From NCBI GenBank assembly GCA_039184335.1, contig JBCDBD010000059.1, positions 1 to 15,407 of the forward strand: a stretch of 15,407 bases of DNA, read 5' to 3'. Of the stretch, positions 1 through 5,700 are shown piece after piece. The notes below the pieces were generated by a model. That model had not been told where the DNA came from. It saw only the letters and a list, made by a program, of their open reading frames with translations, and made no database searches. This stretch comes from JBCDBD01 sp039184335 (GTDB lineage: Bacteria > Bacteroidota > Bacteroidia > Flavobacteriales > Flavobacteriaceae). Numbering within the stretch: the first letter of the stretch is position 1; the number at the start of each line of letters is the position of its first letter. A program made the translations under genes and the position numbers.

Positions 1-99
1 GCGCTTTTTGCCCTTGCCGATGAGCTGTTTTTCGAACAAGGGGACAAATTCCTTGCAGAAATCGTCGATGGAACAGAAAATTTCGGTAATTTTAAGTGA
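1..99 (+). CDS. 3' end of an unrecognised protein (partial)
   Basis: Frame 1 is open from the first base to a TGA at 97-99 and encodes 32 residues ending in EIVDGTENFGNFK. The residues are mixed and acidic, with no transmembrane character and no motif I can name. The assignment as coding rests on the open frame reaching the window edge, natural-looking composition, and the strong hairpin-plus-T-tract terminator that starts 11 bp after the stop codon on the same strand. Most of the gene lies left of the window, so no function is proposed. Confidence 0.55.
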   Translation, partial: ALFALADELFFEQGDKFLAEIVDGTENFGNFK

Positions 100-109
100 A
101 GAAATCATG

Positions 110-173
110 AGCAGATTTTTCAGTTAATAGATTAAAATTCAACACTTTAATTTACTGAATATTCTGCTTTTTT
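110..173 (+). terminator. Intrinsic terminator after the partial upstream gene
   Basis: The arm at 110-124 (AGCAGATTTTTCAGT) pairs with 154-168 (ACTGAATATTCTGCT) at 13 of 15 positions. Inside the loop a further six-base stem (ATTAAA 130-135 with TTTAAT near 146-151) can form. The right arm runs straight into six T residues (168-173). A long stem followed by a T-run is the standard form of a factor-independent terminator on the + strand. It insulates the araC-type gene downstream from the partial gene at 1-99. Confidence 0.75.
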
Positions 174-279
174 CTTGACCGAAAACCAATTTTCTTACAT
201 CGAACTCACGTTATTTTATTCTTGTGATTCCTTTGTTTAAAAGTCAGGTGTCCATCTACTTTTTAAAAAACTTGTGAAG

Positions 280-1113
280 ATGATCTTGAACTACGAAAAA
301 CACACCTTGAACAGCTTCCCCGTTTTTGAAAGGGTCTTGTTTGCTCCACCATTCAAACCCAATGTGACCTACGATAAAGAGGCATGCTTTATCTATTCCC
401 TCTCTGGTAACGGTATCTCTTATGGGGGTTTGAATCGGGATAAAATTTTCGCCGGGGAAAGCCTGTTGATGAAGTGTGGTTCATTCGTCAATCATTGGCA
501 AAATACCAAGCATAATGCCCCTTGTGAAATCATTGTCATTCATGTGACACCAGACCTGTTGAATAGCATTTACAAAGACTCCCTACCCGATTTTTTGAGT
601 CCAACGAATAGGGCATCGTCCAAGATATTTCAAAGACTTCCCAAAAACTTGGTTATCGATGAGTTCATCAAAGGGCTTCTTTTCTATTTCGACCATCCAG
701 AATTGATCAATGAAGAGTTGATCAAGCTCAAAATAAAAGAATTGATTCTTTTGCTTTACAGTATCGACCATGAAAATATTCGGGCATTGCTGCAATCACT
801 GTTCACCCCAGTAAACCTAACCTTCAGGGCCATTATCGAAGCCCATATCTATGAAGAGCTCGAAATAAAGGATTACGCAGCATTGACCAACACCAGTCTT
901 TCGACATTCAAACGAAAGTTCAAACAAACATTTCAACAAACCCCTGCTGCTTTTTTAATCGGTAAACGTTTGGAAAAGGCCGCAGAACTTCTCAAGAAGA
1001 CCGATAGAAGAATTACTGAAATCTGCTTCGATTGCGGCTTTAAGGACCTCAGCACCTTTTCAAGGTCATTTGCCAAGCGTTATAGTATGTCACCTTCAGC
1101 ATTCAGAAATTAG
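280..1113 (+). CDS. AraC-family transcriptional regulator
   Basis: A cytoplasmic DNA-binding regulator of 277 residues. The last ~95 residues form a typical AraC/XylS double helix-turn-helix domain: the first helix pair lies around YAALTNTSLSTFKRKFKQ, and the second carries the family signature ITEICFDCGF followed by DLSTFSRSFAKRYSMSPSAFR. The N-terminal ~175 residues contain a short beta-rich stretch (residues ~35-95) like the ligand-sensing cupin-like half of this family, then helices; the ligand cannot be read from the sequence. I start at ATG 280; a GTG two codons upstream (274) is in frame and possible. The gene lies 89 bp before an SRPBCC-fold protein on the same strand, so it probably controls that gene, its own gene, or both. 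This is inferred from position only. Confidence 0.9.
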   Translation: MILNYEKHTLNSFPVFERVLFAPPFKPNVTYDKEACFIYSLSGNGISYGGLNRDKIFAGESLLMKCGSFVNHWQNTKHNAPCEIIVIHVTPDLLNSIYKDSLPDFLSPTNRASSKIFQRLPKNLVIDEFIKGLLFYFDHPELINEELIKLKIKELILLLYSIDHENIRALLQSLFTPVNLTFRAIIEAHIYEELEIKDYAALTNTSLSTFKRKFKQTFQQTPAAFLIGKRLEKAAELLKKTDRRITEICFDCGFKDLSTFSRSFAKRYSMSPSAFRN

Positions 1114-1115
1114 AA

Positions 1116-1154
1116 TTGATCCCTTGGGTCAAACCTTTGGCCCCCTGGGCAAAG
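1116..1154. repeat. Two adjacent bulged inverted repeats between the regulator and SRPBCC genes
   Basis: Just after the regulator stop codon, TTGATCCC-TT-GGGTCAA (1116-1132) forms a stem with one bulged base. CTTTGGCCC-CCT-GGGCAAAG (1135-1154) follows two bases later with the same architecture: a CCC/GGG core, A/T flanks and one bulged base. Neither is followed by a T-run, so a terminator is unlikely. They could be regulator binding sites or an intergenic mRNA structure in an araC-SRPBCC transcript. The function is inference. Confidence 0.35.
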
Positions 1155-1202
1155 CTTTCGAGCCATCATAGTGGGATCTTTGACCTATCAAAAACAACTT
1201 CT

Positions 1203-1775
1203 ATGAAAACCAAACATATTCCATTAGTCTTACTTGTAGTGGGGTTTTCATCAAATTTTAAAATTATGGCCCAGAAAAAAGTTGAAGTGCAGCATACACT
1301 ATATATCGATGTGCCAAAAGATTCTTTGTGGAAAATCACTGCACTCCAGTATGGGAGAATTGGAGATTGGAGTGCTGGTGTCAAAACCTCAGAAGGGGGA
1401 AGCGTTGGAGGTTTTAACGGAGAAATCCATACCGAAAGGGTATGTGAACCGGGTTACAAGGGTTTCAAGAAAACCACAGAGCGAATCATTGATTACCGAC
1501 CCAAACAGTATTATTTCACCTATCAAATAGCAGAAGGACTGCCCCATATGGTAACCTACGCCACAAACACCTGGACCCATGAAGATGAAGGGCAAGGCAC
1601 CAAAATTACAATGAAGGTGACCATGGAATTGAAGGGATTGATGGGTACCTTAATGAAAGGCACAATGATCCGTAAAATGGGCAAGATCCTCAAAGAAAAC
1701 CTTGAAGAGCTAAAAATCTATGCAGAGACAGGGGAACTGCACGAACGTAAAAAAAAGCTCAACAAAAAAGCTTGA
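1203..1775 (+). CDS. Exported SRPBCC-fold (START-like) protein
   Basis: A 190-residue protein. It begins with a signal peptide of basic residues (MKTKH), a hydrophobic core (IPLVLLVVGF) and a probable cleavage after MA near residue 22, before QKKVEV. The mature part has the order expected of the SRPBCC/polyketide-cyclase-2 fold: a first strand and helix (QHTLYIDVPKDSLWKITA), a strand-rich middle including KTTERIIDYRPKQYYFTYQI and TYATNTWTHEDEGQGTKITM, and a long C-terminal amphipathic helix (LMKGTMIRKMGKILKENLEEL). Such proteins bind hydrophobic ligands; the ligand is unknown. The C-terminus is lysine-rich. The frame is open upstream to a TTG at 1116, but ATG 1203 puts the signal peptide at the N-terminus and is preferred. 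A periplasmic or surface location is inferred. Confidence 0.8.
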   Translation: MKTKHIPLVLLVVGFSSNFKIMAQKKVEVQHTLYIDVPKDSLWKITALQYGRIGDWSAGVKTSEGGSVGGFNGEIHTERVCEPGYKGFKKTTERIIDYRPKQYYFTYQIAEGLPHMVTYATNTWTHEDEGQGTKITMKVTMELKGLMGTLMKGTMIRKMGKILKENLEELKIYAETGELHERKKKLNKKA

Positions 1776-2016
1776 CCCAAACCATTGCACATGCACGTAT
1801 TGATTCGGACCGATGTCACACATTACAGCCAGTTCCCATGGCAATAACATCCTTTCAAGATTAGGAGACAGCGCACGAGAAAAAAGACAGGAGTCCACTC
1901 AATCTTTTACCTTTCAGGCCAGTACTTCTTACCAAAAATCCAGAAGACATCTTTGATATAGATGCAAAGAAAAGATATGTCAGACCATAGTACACTTGAA
2001 GCATTTCTATCACAAG

Positions 2017-2268
2017 TCATAAAAGATGGATTAAAGCCCACAATACTTTGGACATAACATCAAACAGCAAGGCATCGGATGTTGGCACTGATATGGTTGT
2101 ATTTGCTATCTTGCTGGCAAGACAGGATGCCCATGTTTTAGGAAAAACCGACTTTATCAAAGAAACATTGGCATTGGCAAAAGCACGGTAATCGGGATAC
2201 ATGTCGTAAAACCATTTAATGGCCCAAGTCTGCAATGCTAATATTTTTTTCCGCTCTTGAACCGACAT
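2017..2268 (-). CDS. Possible small hypothetical protein (83 aa)
   Basis: An 83-residue frame from ATG 2268 to TGA 2017. The predicted protein begins MSVQERKKILALQTWAIKWF, is rich in helix-forming and aromatic residues near the N-terminus, and has a moderately hydrophobic C-terminus (DALLFDVMSKVLWALIHLL). I do not recognise it. Points in favour: codon choice resembles the neighbours, and a promoter-like pair (TTG, 20 bp, TAAAATTG) lies just upstream. Points against: its short length, its position inside a stretch that otherwise looks decayed, and partly coding-like readings on the other strand. It could be a real small gene or a remnant of a larger one. Confidence 0.3.
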   Translation of the reverse strand: MSVQERKKILALQTWAIKWFYDMYPDYRAFANANVSLIKSVFPKTWASCLASKIANTTISVPTSDALLFDVMSKVLWALIHLL

Positions 2269-2279
2269 CTAAGTATTGT

Positions 2280-2310
2280 CAATTTTAATTAATTTACACA
2301 AGCACATCAA
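2280..2310 (-). promoter_or_regulatory. Possible Bacteroidota-type promoter for the 83-aa ORF
   Basis: On the minus strand TTG (2310-2308) is followed after exactly 20 bases by TAAAATTG (2287-2280), one mismatch from the TAnnTTTG -7 consensus. The 20-base spacing equals that of the clearer promoters at 5629 and 8673. The predicted transcript start would sit only a few bases before the start codon at 2268. The region is very AT-rich, so a chance match is possible. Confidence 0.3.
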
Positions 2311-2357
2311 TATGGTGTGCTGCGTATTGTTTTGAACATAGTATTGATTCGACTGGA

Positions 2358-2696
2358 ATGAACAATGCAAGAAACTGGACCATACTTGGCATCATACTGT
2401 TAGTGCTAACGGGTTGTGTGAAAAAGCATACTACCATAGACCGTTATATTGGGTTTGATATTACCAAAGACGAAATCGACGGCCATTTACAAAAACGGAT
2501 AAACGAATTGAACATTACAGGAATGTCCATCGCATAAAAAGACGAAAGAATTAAATTGCAATACCAAAAAATGAAAAAGTTTGCCCTTAGTCCATATATC
2601 TTAGTGGTGCCATTTCTAGAGCTAAACGACACCCATGTTTTCAACCCCGATTCGACACCGCATGTGGGAATCTATGAAATTTTTGGATGGAAGTGA
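2358..2696 (+). pseudogene. Broken lipoprotein gene, N-terminus like a serine hydrolase (beta-lactamase family)
   Basis: ATG 2358 opens a 59-residue frame with a lipoprotein signal peptide: a hydrophobic core WTILGIILLVL, then the lipobox LTGC with Cys20 as the lipidated residue. Residues 37-59 (KDEIDGHLQKRINELNITGMSIA) match the way class C beta-lactamase-like serine hydrolases (PF00144) begin, where an xxIPGxSIA motif is followed by a strand such as IIKDGKIVY. Here GCA is followed by TAA at 2535-2537, and the same frame continues KDERIKLQYQK, just what would be expected after a lost or altered codon. The frame then runs to TGA 2694-2696, without the SxxK catalytic motif that should follow. 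I read this as a gene broken by a stop and a large internal or 3' deletion. The family assignment rests on this short match. Confidence 0.6.
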
Positions 2697-2791
2697 AAAA
2701 ATAATCTGGGGGGGCAATATTGGGACTCGCGTATGGAATGGCTTGTTTCATGGTTGTAGCATCCTTTGTTTTAGTTAGAGATAAAAAAGAA

Positions 2792-3709
2792 ATGACCGTT
2801 AAAGAATACGAGATACAGACAGATCATGGTATAAGGATCGACCGGGTCTTTCACTACATCGACAAACATTTGGATGCTGACCTGTCATTGCATACAGTTT
2901 CGGCAATAGCCCTTTTCTCACCGTTCCACTTTCATAGGATATTTAAATATATCACTGGTGAGACACTGAACGAATATGTGACCCGACAACGTATAGAGAA
3001 AGCGGCTTTAGTGCTGTTGCATCGCGATAAGACCATCACAGAAATAGGCCTTAGTCATGGGTTCAGCAGCAATTCTTCATTTACACGAACTTTCAAAAAA
3101 TTTTATGGACTAAGTCCGACAGCATTTAAAAAGCAAAATCCAAACAGGTTTAGCAAGATTCGTCAATTAAAAAGCAAGAATGGGCAAGCCTATCCTGACC
3201 ATGAAAAATACATTTGCATCATCGATAACCTTAAACATTGGATTATTATGAATGCAAAAATTGAAATTAAGAAAATGCTAAAATTGGATTTGGCACATGT
3301 ATCATGTATCGGAGCGCAAAACCTTGAAACGGCCTATCACAAATTGATGCAATGGGCCACACCCCTAGAATTGATGAATGAACACACGAAGATGGTCACC
3401 ATATACCATGACAGCTACAAGGTCACTGCAGCGCACAAGGTAAGAATGAGTGCCTGTATGCTGTTAAATGAACCTATTGAAATGAATGGTGAGGTGGGAT
3501 TGACATCAATTGAAGCTGGAAAATGGATTGTCGGAAGTTTTGAGATCGGGCTTGATGCATTTGAGAGGTCATGGACCGGATTGTTTGTCTGGATGAATGA
3601 AAATGGCTACAAAAAAGCAGACAGAAATCCTTTTGAGCTGTATCACAATAACTTCAATGAACACCCAGAAAAAAAAGCTATTGTAGACTTCTATATTCCA
3701 ATTGACTGA
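2792..3709 (+). CDS. AraC-type regulator with C-terminal GyrI-like effector-binding domain
   Basis: A 305-residue protein with the DNA-binding domain first and the sensor second, like the Rob/SoxS-related fusions. Residues ~14-115 are the AraC double helix-turn-helix: a first unit ending in FSPFHFHRIFKYITGETLNEY, then RQRIEKAALVLL and the signature ITEIGLSHGFSSNSSFTRTFKKFYGLSP. A basic linker (residues ~115-135) leads to a GyrI-like/effector-binding domain (~155-305) with typical late features: the EAGKWIVGSF strand, a Trp-rich helix (FERSWTGLFVWM), and FELYHNNFNEHPEKKAIVDFYIPI at the end. Such domains bind hydrophobic or cationic small molecules; the ligand here is unknown. ATG 2792 starts right before the conserved domain. 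The frame extends 24 hydrophobic codons upstream to TTG 2720, which I treat as non-coding or remnant. A palindrome and a TIR gene follow on the same strand. Confidence 0.88.
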   Translation: MTVKEYEIQTDHGIRIDRVFHYIDKHLDADLSLHTVSAIALFSPFHFHRIFKYITGETLNEYVTRQRIEKAALVLLHRDKTITEIGLSHGFSSNSSFTRTFKKFYGLSPTAFKKQNPNRFSKIRQLKSKNGQAYPDHEKYICIIDNLKHWIIMNAKIEIKKMLKLDLAHVSCIGAQNLETAYHKLMQWATPLELMNEHTKMVTIYHDSYKVTAAHKVRMSACMLLNEPIEMNGEVGLTSIEAGKWIVGSFEIGLDAFERSWTGLFVWMNENGYKKADRNPFELYHNNFNEHPEKKAIVDFYIPID

Positions 3710-3724
3710 AAAATTTGGCAATGC

Positions 3725-3754
3725 GTATAAGGGGTATTTCAATACTCCTTATAC
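3725..3754. repeat. Near-perfect 30-bp palindrome between the regulator and TIR genes
   Basis: GTATAAGGGGTATT (3725-3738), a 2-base centre TC, then AATACTCCTTATAC (3741-3754). The arms are complementary at 13 of 14 positions, the exception being a G/T pair at 3733/3746. It starts 15 bp after the regulator stop and ends 35 bp before the TIR start codon. There is no T-run after it, so a terminator is unlikely on the + strand. Dimeric operator or mRNA hairpin are both possible. Its presence also argues against a TIR start at 3715 or 3721. Confidence 0.7.
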
Positions 3755-3789
3755 TATATACTTTAGTTACAATCAAACAACCAATGGGG

Positions 3790-4641
3790 ATGAACGTATT
3801 TTTAAGTTGGTCAGGCTACAAAAGCCTACAGGTTGCCTTAATTCTAAAAGATTGGCTGCCTTTAGTGATTCCATCAGTGGAAACGTATGCCGCTGCAGAA
3901 AATATGGACAAAGAAACGAGATGGAACCACCATATTGCCCAAAAACTAGAGGGTTCAGATTTTGGCATTCTGTGTGTCACCGATGAGAACATGCATGCCC
4001 CTTGGTTGACTTTTGAAGCAGGGGCACTGGCCAAAAAGCTGAAAAAATCTTGTGTCAACTCCTTCTTATTTGATGTGGAGCATACAGAAATAGATGGACC
4101 CATTGTCCAATTTCAGTCCAACATTGCCGATAAAGAACATACGCTAAAGTTGCTGAACGCCATAAACACAGCCTCGGGCAAGACAAAACTGAGCGATGGA
4201 CAACTAGAGGAGGCATTTACAACTTGGTACCCTTTCTTAAAGGAAAAATTAAATAACCTTAAAGAAGAGTTTGGTGGCTCGGGATCGATACGGAAAGCCT
4301 CAGACAACGAAGAACAAGAAATGAAGGATGAACTGGTCCAGCTGACCAGGGTACATCAAAAAGAAACACCCATCCTCCCTATAACACCTCTTGAAAAAAA
4401 TGGGCCCAGAAGACCCATAGCATCAGCAGAACGAACAGGTTACCTCAAAAACGAGGTGGAACCCTTGCTGTACCAGCTTAGGTCATTGATTCGAAAATAC
4501 AAAAAGGGAAAAGCCCTGATCAGTGATAATTATGAAGAGCTCGTGCATAAGATCAATGACCTTCACTACATGATACAGGAGATGGAAACAGCTGTGGAGA
4601 AAACCGATACTATGTCTAAAAAAATCCCCAATAAGCGTTAA
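3790..4641 (+). CDS. TIR-domain protein with a helical C-terminal extension
   Basis: A 283-residue protein with no signal peptide. The N-terminal ~155 residues are a bacterial TIR domain: first strand VFLSWSG (3-9), a helix with the conserved DWLP (21-24), a box-2-like segment RWNHHIAQKLEGSDFGILCVT (44-64), and then PWLTFEAGALAK (71-82), where Glu76 sits in the place of the catalytic glutamate of TIR NAD-cleaving enzymes. Residues 102-111 (DGPIVQFQSN) are the xGPxxQFQ motif common in this stand-alone TIR subfamily. Residues ~156-283 are an unrecognised extension: a polar linker, then helices with coiled-coil-like spacing (YLKNEVEPLLYQLRSLIRKY and ELVHKINDLHYMIQEMETAV). ATG 3790 gives the usual TIR N-terminus; ATG 3784 is in frame. 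NADase or anti-phage activity is inferred from the fold only; no partner effector gene is adjacent. Confidence 0.82.
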   Translation: MNVFLSWSGYKSLQVALILKDWLPLVIPSVETYAAAENMDKETRWNHHIAQKLEGSDFGILCVTDENMHAPWLTFEAGALAKKLKKSCVNSFLFDVEHTEIDGPIVQFQSNIADKEHTLKLLNAINTASGKTKLSDGQLEEAFTTWYPFLKEKLNNLKEEFGGSGSIRKASDNEEQEMKDELVQLTRVHQKETPILPITPLEKNGPRRPIASAERTGYLKNEVEPLLYQLRSLIRKYKKGKALISDNYEELVHKINDLHYMIQEMETAVEKTDTMSKKIPNKR

Positions 4642-4679
4642 CTATAGCTTCGCTTATATACTATTTGGAACTCCCAAAT
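4631..4679. terminator. Weak hairpins in the convergent TIR/rluB gap
   Basis: ATAAGCG (4631-4637) pairs with CGCTTAT (4651-4657) across the TIR stop codon, and ATTTGG (4663-4668) pairs with CCAAAT (4674-4679) a few bases on. Neither is followed by a convincing T-run on either strand. The genes converge here, so a bidirectional terminator would be useful, but the evidence is only the two short stems. The rest of 4642-4768 shows nothing else. Confidence 0.25.
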
Positions 4680-4768
4680 GAGGAGGGGGCATCCCCAGAA
4701 AATGAAAAACTGGTTAAAAGCAAGCTATCTACCGGTCAATCACCTCGAGTCTTGGCACGTACCAAGTG

Positions 4769-5611
4769 CTACTTGATCATTCCTAGATTAATGACCTCTT
4801 GCTGGGTCAAATACCGCCAATGTCCCCGAGGAAGGTCTTTTTTGGTCAATCCTGCAAAGATAACTCGGTCGAGCTTTACAACCTCATACCCTAAATGCCC
4901 AAAAATACGGCGCACAATTCGGTTACGGCCAGAATGTATTTCAATACCGATTTCTTTTTTGGTGGCTCCCTGTACATAACTCACCTCATGCACCTCTACA
5001 GGGCCATCTTCCAGTTCAAGACCTTGCTCAATTTTTCTGATATCCGATACTTTTAGGTTGTTGTCTAAATGTACATGATAGATTTTACGAACCCCATGTT
5101 TGGGGTGGGTCAACTTTTTGGCCATGTCACCGTCATTGGTAAACAATAATAGACCCGTGGTATCGCGATCTAATCGTCCCACGGGGTACAATCTGTTGTT
5201 CGAGGCACTGGATACCAAATCCATTACAGTTCTGCGACCCTTTTCATCATTGGTAGTGGTAATAAAGTTTTTGGGCTTGTTGAGCAAAACATACTCTTTT
5301 TTCTCTGGATTCAATTTTCGGCCATCAAAACGAACATCATCAGTTTTCTTCACTTTATAGCCCATTTCAGTGATGACTTTTCCATTGACCGATACATTAC
5401 CTGCAGCGATATAGGTGTCGGCTTCCCTACGGGAACAGATGCCTGCATTGGCTACGTAACGGTTCAATCGAATCAAATCGGGGTTGGCCGATTTTTGCGA
5501 TTGGGAAATTGGCCTATTTGAATTTGTGACCCTGGGAACGTTTTTTCTTTGGTACCCTCCATCTTTGCGATGGTTCGTTTTTCTGTTTCGATTGTAGTCT
5601 GATCTCGCCAT
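4769..5611 (-). CDS. rluB: RluB/RsuA-family 23S rRNA pseudouridine synthase
   Basis: A 280-residue enzyme that isomerises uridine to pseudouridine in ribosomal RNA; RluB acts on the large subunit in other bacteria. Residues 1-45 are a basic, Asn/Gln-rich tail (common in Bacteroidota homologues) likely to contact RNA. An S4 RNA-binding domain follows at ~46-95 (IRLNRYVANAGICSRREADT, then the VSVNGKVI turn). The catalytic domain starts near residue 106. It carries the family motif GRLDRDTTGLLLFTNDG with catalytic Asp148, and later RKIYHVHL and the end motif HSGRNRIVRRIFGHLGYEV. The family cannot be split with certainty into RluB, RluE or RluF types from sequence alone, but the S4 domain favours RluB or RluF. 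It has its own promoter at 5629-5659 and so is probably transcribed separately from the nitrilase gene upstream. Confidence 0.9.
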   Translation of the reverse strand: MARSDYNRNRKTNHRKDGGYQRKNVPRVTNSNRPISQSQKSANPDLIRLNRYVANAGICSRREADTYIAAGNVSVNGKVITEMGYKVKKTDDVRFDGRKLNPEKKEYVLLNKPKNFITTTNDEKGRRTVMDLVSSASNNRLYPVGRLDRDTTGLLLFTNDGDMAKKLTHPKHGVRKIYHVHLDNNLKVSDIRKIEQGLELEDGPVEVHEVSYVQGATKKEIGIEIHSGRNRIVRRIFGHLGYEVVKLDRVIFAGLTKKDLPRGHWRYLTQQEVINLGMIK

Positions 5612-5628
5612 CAGTCATATATTTTTTG

Positions 5629-5659
5629 CAAAAGTACACAACCCCAACATTACTGGCAA
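5629..5659 (-). promoter_or_regulatory. Bacteroidota-type promoter of rluB
   Basis: On the minus strand TTTG (5660-5657) is followed after exactly 20 bases by TACTTTTG (5636-5629), a full match to the TAnnTTTG -7 element of the Bacteroidota housekeeping sigma factor. The rluB start codon begins at 5611, leaving a leader of roughly 10 bases. It lies in the 89-bp gap after the nitrilase gene, so rluB need not depend on read-through. Confidence 0.7.
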
Positions 5660-5700
5660 AGTAAAATGCCCCTTGCTCTAGGCAAATAGGGTAACTTATC

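Larger units (their letters stand above)
1776..2357. other. Gene-poor stretch with possible coding remnants
   Basis: No well-supported gene fills these 582 bases. Short pieces look like former coding sequence: a + strand reading of about 40 codons ending at a TAG at 1987-1989 (including RPVLLTKNPEDIFDID), broken upstream by a TAG near 1860, and an 18-codon + strand reading starting at the ATG at 1791. Between 2017 and 2268 the minus strand is open for 83 codons (listed separately). No tRNA, insertion sequence ends or long repeats were seen. The region merges into a clear pseudogene at 2358. Confidence 0.5.

Noticed and set aside
2720..2791. N-terminal 24-residue hydrophobic extension of the AraC-GyrI protein from TTG 2720
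   Set aside because: It would put a membrane segment before a soluble DNA-binding domain, uses a rare start, and follows directly on a decayed stretch. ATG 2792 starts at the usual family position.
3715..3789. TIR protein starting at TTG 3715 or ATG 3721 with a membrane-like leader
   Set aside because: The extra codons lie on the 30-bp palindrome, and the TIR domain's first strand begins right after ATG 3790, the normal arrangement for this family.
3702..3986. A 94-residue + strand frame overlapping the TIR gene start
   Set aside because: It runs in another frame through the conserved TIR coding region and resembles no protein; it is a shadow frame.
4665..4979. A 104-residue + strand frame over the end of rluB
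   Set aside because: It is antisense to the conserved C-terminus of rluB and very Arg/Pro/Ser-rich, as expected of a non-coding frame.
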